Below are positions 57,124 through 64,000 of a stretch of 64,000 nt of DNA, piece by piece. The first letter of the stretch is position 1; the number at the start of each line of letters is the position of its first letter. Source of the stretch: Metaphire vulgaris (Eukaryota > Annelida > Clitellata > Crassiclitellata > Megascolecidae); assembly GCA_018105865.1 (NCBI GenBank), contig CM030856.1, positions 3,643,620-3,707,619 of the forward strand, read 5' to 3'. The notes under the pieces are model-generated. The model did no database searches, was not told the DNA's origin, and saw only the letters and a list, made by a program, of their open reading frames with translations. The translations under genes were made by a program, and so were the position numbers.

Positions 57124-57530
57124 GGGCTGTCCATTAATTGTCAATTTTTGGGCAATTTTCGCCCCCTTCCCAGGGATATTTTTACACCCTCCTAACACCC
57201 CCAACACCACCACCCCATTTGAGGTCGACACCCCCAAATTTTGGTAATGTGACAATGCAAAATGGATACTAATTAGCTCTGAACACCCCCTCAATGGAGG
57301 ACACCCCTCCCCCAAACTTTTATTGTCAGATGACCTTTTTTGTCAGCCTTTTTCCGGGGAGAGACTTAAAAATTCCGACACCCTCCCCCCCGATTTTCCC
57401 GACACCCCCAAATTCAAAATCCTAGAAATAACACTGCCCCTCCCCCTTGTCATCAACTGTCAACTTTCAGTTACCCCACCCCAATAATTATGTCAAAAAG
57501 TCCCCCCCAGATGAATGACAGGTCCCAATA
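57124..57530. mobile_element. Partial GGGGCTGTCC MITE
   Basis: Left end GGGGCTGTCCATTAATTGTC; CCCCTCCC/ACACCCCC-rich body; the inner end GAATGACAGGTCCCAATAAC matches, inverted, the block at 58567-58590 of the related MITE. The right terminus is missing. Confidence 0.7.
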
Positions 57531-57760
57531 ACAAAGTTACTATTTATTAAAAAAATTAAAAGGGAATGATATAACTCTGACTTAATACTTCTGTATTCGT
57601 CCGATTCAACGACAATGGCCACTAACAATGTAGGTACCGGTACTATTTTTAGCCTACGCGCTACTGGCTTCCCGCAGCCTGGTTAGAAATGACGTAATGC
57701 CGTCTCCTCTAATAATAACTCCATGGATATTACAGTTATAGTTAACTAGATATAACTTTA

Positions 57761-58718
57761 GGGGCTGTCCATTAATTACGTCAGCAATTTAAAGGGAGGG
57801 GGTTTGGAAAAGTTTGACAGTTGTTGACAGAGGGTCAGTGTGGTTTCAGTTCTTGCTTATTTTTCAGTTTCAGTTACAGTTAAAGTTATTTGAATTATTA
57901 TTCAGTTATAGTTTCAGTTCAAGTTCTTGTCATTTTTCAGTTTCAGTTATTTTTCAGTTATTTCCATTGAACACATTAATGAAATTTCGATGTTTTTTCT
58001 TATTATGCAGTAACTCTACTCTTTAATTTTAACTTTTCTTTTAAGCTATCGTTGCATGGTGTTATCGCTACAACATTGCAAATATCCCGCATCCCTAGCT
58101 AAACTGCGCAGATTACCCCTAATTTTGGAAGATCGAGAGCTTCAATGTGTTCACTAGAAGATCTTTTCTTTGGGTGTTTGACCTCTTAAGTTTGTCATTT
58201 ATTTTTCACTTATTTTAACTATTTCAGTTCTTTATTTTTATTTTTCAGTTCCAGTTACAGTTATAGTTATTGGTATTTTTCAATTTCAGTTTCAGTTACA
58301 GTTAACTGATTGGTTATTTTTCAGTTAACTGATGTTTCAGTTACAGTTAACTGAAACCACACTGCAGAGGGGAGGGGGCGGGGGTCAAGAGAAGTTGATG
58401 TCAACAATTTCACTTTTTGAAATAATCAAAAAACAGGACATTTCATAGAATACTACTTATTACAATGGAAAAAAGCATTAGAAAAAAGGTCATCACCACC
58501 ACATTTTGACACTTGATGAGGAAAAAGGGAAAAATGGTCATTACCACAAAAATAATAACCTTGTTATCGGGACCTGTCATTGATCTTTGGGGGGTGTCAA
58601 GAGTTGCTGACGTAATTACAGGGGGTTAAGTGAAAGTTGACAGTTGTTGACAAGGGAGAGGAGGTCAAAAAGGTCAAAAATTGCCCAAAAATTGTTGACA
58701 TAATTAATGGACAGCCCC
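57761..58718. mobile_element. MITE (GGGGCTGTCCATTAATTACG ends)
   Basis: Ends GGGGCTGTCCATTAATTACG and TAATTAATGGACAGCCCC are inverted, with TTA on both sides (57758-57760, 58719-58721). The subterminal AGTTTGACAGTTGTTGACA block occurs in both arms. Interrupted by 57836-58364. A superfamily with a TA or TTA target is implied but not fixed. Confidence 0.92.
57836..58364. mobile_element. hAT MITE (CAGTGTGGTTTCAGTT ends), nested
   Basis: Ends CAGTGTGGTTTCAGTT and AACTGAAACCACACTG are exact inverts. Octamers CAGAGGGT (57828-57835) and CAGAGGGG (58365-58372) match at 7 of 8. The body is mostly TTTCAGTTACAGTTA repeats. Confidence 0.93.
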
Positions 58719-58721
58719 TTA

Positions 58722-59583
58722 GAACGTTTTAGTTATAGTTATAGTTATTGATAAAACAAAATGTACAGTACACTTGATTTCAAAGAAAGGCACAATAGTA
58801 CTATAGGAACTGCCATTAAGTGCGGAAACAATTGGCATACACCTTGGCATGATGTGCTTACAGAAGATTTTTGAGGTTGGTAGGATTTCTCCCACTCAAA
58901 AGAGCAACACAACGTTTTCGCTTCCCGTGCGCTTCTACATCTACTGTACATTCGCTACTGTTCTCGCCCACTGTATATTGAAAAAGTCCCAAATCACGCT
59001 AGATTTCGGCCGCCCACCGCTTATTTCTGTAGGAACCTTAAACTACGGTAAATCAGGTACATCATGAACTGTACACCTAAAGTATTTAGAATTTCGACTG
59101 TTGCACAGTGCACACAGGCCACATCATCCCACATGTACAGTTGGCCGCAGACGGACCAGACGACCAGTCAGCCAATGCAGCTGGCTGCTAGTCATTGTCA
59201 ATGACTCATTGCCTAATTCGCCCTATGCAATCTGCATTAAATGTTGCTGCTGCAGCCTGCAAGGCATGCACTGCTGCCACTGCAGCTGTACACTAAACTG
59301 AACTAGCCAACTAGAGCACCGAGCCGAGCGCAGGAGATATCGAAGGCAACAAGGGGGTTGGGTTTGCAGCAGCCCGATTACTTAACTTACGAAAAGCAAC
59401 GATGCCGCCGTCGCTGCCGGCGGCAATGTGATTCTGTTGAGACAGATGCAACGAAGCATTCACGTTTAATTCGTTACTTATCGTTATTAGGTTTCAGTTA
59501 TTATTAGTTAGACAGGTTTTAGTTATCATTATTCGTTAGTTATTGTTCCAAGCATTTCAGTTATTATTAGTTACAGTTGTTTT
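58722..59583. other. Remaining body of the hAT-like shell
   Basis: AGTTATAGTTATAGTTATTG at the left and TTTCAGTTATTATTAGTTA at the right belong to the shell. The central 58750-59470 is less AT-rich (GCCGCCGTCGCTGCCGGCGG at 59405). No transposase motif was recognised. Confidence 0.5.
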
Positions 59584-59715
59584 GTGGTGTTTTACGGGAA
59601 AATACAGCAACTATCAGGAAAAAAAAAACTAGTAGCAATCAGTGCATCAAGACAAAAACTGGAGAAATAGTGATGGAGGAAAACCAGATATTAGACAGAT
59701 GGCATGAATATATTA

Positions 59716-62091
59716 CACTGGTCAACAAGGTTTTTGTTTCCTGTGCAATTTCTGGTGTTCCAAAGTAGATTTTGTCATGCTGATTACAGGAATAATTTTG
59801 AAATTTTCCTATCACGTAAGTTTTTTGAGAAAAAGCTGATTTTAAATTTTAAAATTATAACCAGACAAAATAGTAACTGAGTTTCGAGTTATCTGAGTTA
59901 TGGGTATTCAGGTTAAAAGAATCTTATCTGAAATGCCATACCAGATGTAATATGCACTGCTGGCTCACTTAACTACATGGATTTTGAAAATTAGTATAAT
60001 TAGGCATGTCCAGATGCCAAAAAACCTGTCTTCAAGACTACATGCCTAGCATGTATTGTTGCTAGTCTTATAAGTCCTATATAAATACCAAGCAGCACTA
60101 GGAAGCAAGCTGCAGTCTTTCTATTTGATGAGATATAACTGTTTAGTTAAAGGTTGTGAATTGAATAAATTAACTAATTTAATTAAATGTTTCTGAAATG
60201 TGCATTGATGTGCAAAAAGAGTTGTATCTATGTTTTATTGACATCTGTGGAAAGTTTTTGTTGAAATCACAGAAGCGGATTATGACAGCAATCATAAAGA
60301 GTCTATGAGTTATACTTTGATGCAAAATTGGCGACCAGGACAAAGTATGGGCACCTCATATATAATGTTCATCTTGTGCTACCAGTCTGCGTAGCTTGGC
60401 TTAACGGTAACTCCATCCATGTCATAGGCCATACCAATGATATGGAGGAGCAGAATAATCATGTAACGGATTGCTATTTCTGCATGACTTTGTTACAGGA
60501 TTTTCTTCAAAGAATAGGAAGTCTATTGAGTATCCTAACCTTGCCTCGAAGGTGAGACCAGTTCCACACGGCGAAAGTCTTCCTGTTCCAACCCCCAGTT
60601 TTGGACACTGGAGGACGAATAGCGAGCATGCAGAGACAGATGAAATGCTGCAGATAGTTGATGATTCAGCTACGGAAGACCCATAGTTTGAACCATCAAT
60701 CCAGCAATCCTCATTTGATTTCTCAGGCAGAGCTCAATGATCTGGTCAGAGACTTAGATTTGTCGAAAAAATCAAACAGAATTGCTTGGATCTTGGTTTA
60801 GCAAGGATGGAATCTGCTCTGGAAATGTGAGGTACAAAAATTTCAGTATTTTGGCCAAAAACGGCATGAAGACTTGACTCGATTCTTCAAAAAAATAACG
60901 ACAGGCTTACTTTTTACATTGACATTGATGGATTGCTTTTAAAGGCTGTAAGCACAATCCATCAAATGGCGACTTTTGTTGACTCTTCGCTGCAGAAGTT
61001 TAAAAGCTGTTTTGCTGCACAATGGCAACTCATACCCTTCAATACCCATTGGACATGCTGCTTACAAGAAGGAAACATATGAGAACATGCAGCTGCTATT
61101 GAAACACATAAATACTCGAGATACAACTGGAATATATGTGGAGATCTGAAAGTTGTTGCAATTCTACTGGTCTGCAGCTAGGCTACACCAAGTACTGCTG
61201 CTTTCATTGGACAGTGGGACAGCCGAGCTAGAGATTCACATTATGTGAGAAAGGTCTGGCCACCTCGGAGGGACTTGGTTCCAGGACAGAAGAACGTTAA
61301 ACATGATCCTCTCGTGATCCGAAGAACATTTATCTCCCCACCTTTGCACATCAAACTTGGGTTAATGAAAAACTTTGTCAAAGCAATGAACAAAGAAAGT
61401 GAAGCCTTTACATACTTACGACAGAGGTTTCCACGCACCAGTGATGCTAAAATAAAAGGCGTTTTTGTTGGCCCACAGATTCGAGATGCTCAAGGACAGT
61501 CACTTTGAGGGCCTTCTGCAGGGTGCCGAGCATGTTGCCTGGACAGCCTTCAGGGATGTTGTTGCTAACTTTCTGGGCAACTACAAGGCGCCAAACTATG
61601 TTGAACAAGTTGGAAATCTGCTACAAGCCTACAAGGCAATGAAATGCAACATGTCACTGAAGATACACTTCCTTCATTCTCACTTGGACTTCTTCCTCAC
61701 AATCTCGGCGCCGTCAGTGATGAACATGGTGAAAGATTTCACAAAGACATTGCCAGCATCGAGAAACGCTACCAGGGAAAGTGGAGTCCGCTCTATGCTC
61801 GGAGACTACTGTTGGTCACTGATACGTGAAGCACAGGACAGTGACTACAAACGAAAATCTACAGCAAAACATTTCTAATTTTCTCATGTCTTGTCATTAT
61901 TGCCTGGATCCTTCTGTAGTATTATGTTGCAGAAGACGTTACAATACTAAATGCTAAATTGTCGATTTCTTAAAAACCTTACGTGATACAGAAATTCTAA
62001 TTACATATTTGTGTTCAGCAAGTCAAAATCTATTGGTTTCACCAAAATTTGTAGAGGAAACAAAAACTTGCATAAAATTTGTTGACCAGTG
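59716..62091 (+). mobile_element. 2.4-kb TIR element with an uncharacterised protein, TTA target site
   Basis: Ends CACTGGTCAACAAGGTTTTT and, reversed, CACTGGTCAACAAATTTTAT; a second inverted block (TTTGTTTCCTGTGC / AGGAAACAAAAAC) lies about 20 bp in. TTA flanks it at 59713-59715 and 62092-62094. Taking it out with one TTA rejoins the LINE reading frame exactly. Inside is a pseudogene (60241-61880) of a recurrent animal protein family, so this may be an element for which that protein is the transposase. Terminus CACTGG recalls CACTA-type ends, but the class is open. Confidence 0.93.
60241..61880 (+). pseudogene. Uncharacterised multi-copy protein (putative transposase), frameshifted
   Basis: Recognisable pieces in order are C-Y-F-C-M-T and G-F-S-S-K-N-R-K-S-I-E-Y-P-N-L with V-R-P-V-P-H-G (60470-60600); L-N-D-L-V-R-D-L-D-L-S-K (60735-60770); L-K-A-V-L-L-H-N-G-N-S-Y-P-S-I-P-I-G-H (about 61000-61055); C-G-D-L-K-V (61140); K-V-W-P-P-R-R-D-L-V-P-G-Q-K-N-V (61245); P-P-L-H-I-K-L-G-L-M-K-N-F-V-K-A-M (61335); V-F-V-G-P-Q-I-R (61460); L-G-N-Y-K-A-P-N-Y-V (61575); M-S-L-K-I-H-F-L-H-S-H-L-D-F-F; and G-D-Y-C-W-S-L. 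These are conserved blocks that I know from many unnamed proteins of hydra, aphids and other invertebrates. Frame changes at about 61460, 61700 and 61795 and others upstream break it; the last two cancel each other. Function is not established. Confidence 0.75.
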
Positions 62092-63655
62092 TTACAGAAG
62101 TGTACAATGACAAGAGAGGGGATAAGCCTATTACCAAAGAGGTAGATGGAGCTCCAATATTAGAAGAAGAAATTGTAGGGGCTTTGAAGAAGATGAAGAA
62201 AAACAAGTCAGCGGGACCAGACAACATAGTAACTGAGATGGTACTTACAGCCGGGGAAATAGCAGTAAAGAAATTGACAGAAATGGCTAACATCATGTAT
62301 GAAACAGGGTACTTGCCACTGGAAATGTGCCAGTCAATATTCATTGCAATACCCAAAAAACCAGGAGCAACAGAGTGTGGAGATCACAGAACGATAAGTC
62401 TTATAAGTCATATAATGAAGATAGTTCTAAGAGTACTGCTTGAAAGAGCAAGGAGCAGGACTAGAAATGCAATAGCAGAAGAACAATATGGCTTCAAAAA
62501 AGACTGTGGATGCCAAAATGCAATTTTTGTACTAAGAATGATTGGGGAAAGATGCATTGAGATGCAAAAAGAGTTGTATCTATGTTTTATTGATTATGAA
62601 AAAGCCTTTGATAGTGTGGTGCATGAAACTCTATTTACAGTCTTGGAGAATTCAGGAATTGATGAAAAGGACTTAAGACTGCTGCAGGATTTGTAATGGG
62701 AACAGGAAGCTGCAATCAGGATTAACGGAACTATAGGAAAATAGATAAAGATACGGAAAAGGGCAAGACAGGGATGTGGAATGTCGCCAGACTTTTTCAA
62801 CTTATATGGAGAGGAAGTCATAAAAGCAATTGAAGATCTAGAAGGTGTCACACTTGGAGGAAGAAACATAAATAATCTTAGATTTACAGACAATGCAACT
62901 CTAATAGCTGATTCAGAGGAGAACTACAGGAACTTATAAATAAATTAGCAATAGAAGGAGAAAGAAAAGGTTTAAAGATCAATATAAAAAAGACCTTCTG
63001 CATGGTGATTACCAAGAACAAAGTAACACCCACATGCAAAATAAGACTAAACGGCAATGAAATCAAACAAGTGGCACACTTCAAATACTTAGGCAGTATG
63101 ATAGCCAGCGATGGGAAATGTGAGAAAGACATAACATCAAGGATAGGATTGGCCAAAGCAGCCTTCTGGGAACTTAAAACGATACTTACAAATAGGCATC
63201 TCTTACGAGACACGATTAAGTGTGCTCAAAAGCTATATTTGGTCAGTATTATTGTATGGAGCAGAGACATGGAGTATATCCAAGGCCATGGAGAAGAAAC
63301 TGGAAGCCACAGAAATGTGGTTTCTGCGAAGGATGCTGAAGATTTCATGGACGGAAAAGAAAACCAATGAAGAGATTTTGAATGAAATGGGAATAGAAAG
63401 AAGTCTGATGGCAACCATCAAAAAAGGCAGCTTTCCTTTTTCGGACATGTAATGAGGAAAAAAGGACTGGAGCATTTGACAATAACCAGAAAAGTGGAGG
63501 AAAAGAGCCAGAGGAAGGCAGAGAAACACATATGTAGACTGCCTACGACAAGGAATCGAGGGAATAATGAATAACATCGAACTAATAAGAGGATGTTAAG
63601 ATAGAACAAAGTGGAAGTCCATGGTCGCTAACGTAGAAATACACAGCACCTAAAG
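62079..63655 (+). pseudogene. RTE-like reverse transcriptase, degenerate
   Basis: The first open frame (62095-62696) has the upstream RT blocks K-N-K-S-A-G-P-D-N-I, I-A-I-P-K-K-P-G, H-R-T-I-S-L-I-S-H, E-E-Q-Y-G-F and motif A L-C-F-I-D-Y-E-K-A-F-D-S-V. Stops at 62694 and 62742 follow. The catalytic box that should be F/Y-A-D-D reads F-T-D-N (62880-62895), so the second Asp is lost. Then come H-F-K-Y-L-G-S-M-I and, in a shifted frame, L-Y-G-A-E-T-W-S-I, K-L-E-A-T-E-M-W-F-L-R-R-M-L-K-I-S-W-T. The C-terminal layout (YGxExW, then a RRMLKxxWT-type block, then basic GRxR) is that of RTE/BovB-type elements. Interrupted after T by the element 59716-62091. Confidence 0.9.
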
Positions 63656-63745
63656 AAGAAGAAGTGGTGTTTTAGTTATAGTTACAGTTATCGTTAACAA
63701 AAATCTTTAGTTTACGTTAACGATTATTTTCGTTATCGTTAACGA

Positions 63746-63801
63746 GATCAACACTAACTGGGGCTCGCTGGTTATAAAAAGATCAACACTAACTGGGGCT
63801 C
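63746..63801. repeat. 35-bp tandem duplication at the shell's right boundary
   Basis: GATCAACACTAACTGGGGCTC at 63746-63766 recurs at 63781-63801, separated by GCTGGTTATAAAAA. The unit contains the transposon end plus the target-site octamer CTGGGGCT, so the edge of the element was duplicated after insertion, or two insertions occurred at the site. Confidence 0.92.
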
Positions 63802-64000
63802 TTCTTCGGCTGCTGCTTGTTTTGGTTGCTCTGTTACTTGTCATTTTGGCCGGGCCTTGGGGGAAGCTCATTTCGAGGCGATAGGGCTGTGTAGAATAGG
63901 GCAGTTCGAATATTATTTGATTATGATTATTTAGCCACTGATTTGAGTTAACATGTCATGTCATGAAGCCGTTTTTCGCTATGCGAAGGTTGGCTGCAAC
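63802..64000. other. Flanking sequence at the window end
   Basis: No feature was recognised in the last 200 bp. Confidence 0.4.

Larger units (their letters stand above)
56094..57725. mobile_element. TIR element (CATGGAGTTATTATTAGAGG ends), 8-bp TSD
   Basis: Ends are exact inverts for about 37 bp, through GAGACGGCATTACGTCATTT, and the 8-bp duplications GATATTAC are perfect (56086-56093, 57726-57733). No transposase was seen; 57530-57680 is leftover body. It holds 56285-57034 and 57124-57530. Confidence 0.96.
59595..63663 (+). mobile_element. RTE-like LINE, 5'-truncated, with 11-bp TSD
   Basis: An 11-bp duplication GTGGTGTTTTA lies at 59584-59594 and 63664-63674. The 3' end is ACCTAAAGAAGAAGAAG. 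Without the insert 59716-62091 the LINE is about 1.7 kb. It carries the RT region from before motif A to the C-terminus. The same family gave the tails at 16600-16860. Confidence 0.95.
55982..63757. mobile_element. 7.8-kb hAT-like shell containing a three-deep nest
   Basis: The 8-bp sequence CTGGGGCT occurs perfectly at 55974-55981 and 63758-63765. The ends are ATAGTGTTGTTTTAGTTATT and, reversed, TTAGTGTTGATCTCGTTAAC. Surviving body sequence is degenerate TTAGTTATAGTTACAGTT repeats (55990-56085, 57734-57757, 58722-58750, 59480-59583, 63664-63750). Everything else is younger insertions: 56094-57725, 57761-58718 and the LINE 59595-63663. A repeat of the right end and target site follows at 63781-63801. 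Confidence 0.85.

Overview
This is animal (metazoan) genomic DNA: AT-rich, with spliced exons, microsatellites and very dense DNA transposons and LINEs. I cannot name the species. The mix of piggyBac, hAT, Tc1/mariner, pogo-like, RTE-like and CR1/L2-like elements suggests an invertebrate with a large genome. There is no sign of bacterial or viral gene organisation.

One host gene is clear. Three coding exons on the minus strand (31494-31559, 25621-25715, 3409-3501) join with canonical GT/AG sites and matching phases. They encode the start of a FERM domain of the FRMD4A/FRMD4B type. The start codon lies directly after a splice acceptor, so at least one 5' non-coding exon should lie to the right. 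The rest of the FERM domain lies beyond the left edge. The window therefore holds two introns (5,778 and 22,119 bp), the start of a third, and upstream sequence.

Almost everything else is mobile DNA, and many elements can be bounded to the base by target-site duplications (TSDs). Left part (1-25 kb): a piggyBac element (11367-14772) and its deletion derivative (2589-3253), both between TTAA sites; a second TTAA MITE (9316-9632); a hAT (6403-8754) inside a larger TA-flanked element (4107-8837); and several hAT MITEs. Middle (25-45 kb): a TIR element carrying a 1-kb CpG-rich minisatellite (26152-27408), hAT MITEs with 8-bp TSDs, two Tc1/mariner remnants, a CR1/L2-like reverse transcriptase fragment and two long hairpins. 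Right part (45-64 kb): three nests. One LINE is split by a hAT and a TA-flanked element (45870-50530). A hAT holds a LINE copy with an inverted 5' half (52662-54640). A 7.8-kb hAT-like shell (55982-63757) contains a LINE, which contains a 2.4-kb TIR element coding for an uncharacterised recurrent protein family.

The signal I consider most interesting is a set of related TIR elements whose ends begin CCGTAT and which sit between TA dinucleotides. At least ten copies or fragments, in three terminal subtypes, are present. In two of them the TA duplication is confirmed because removing the element rejoins an interrupted open reading frame. Two copies carry the same GC-rich 20-bp minisatellite. 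All functional assignments come from reading the sequence; no database search was run.
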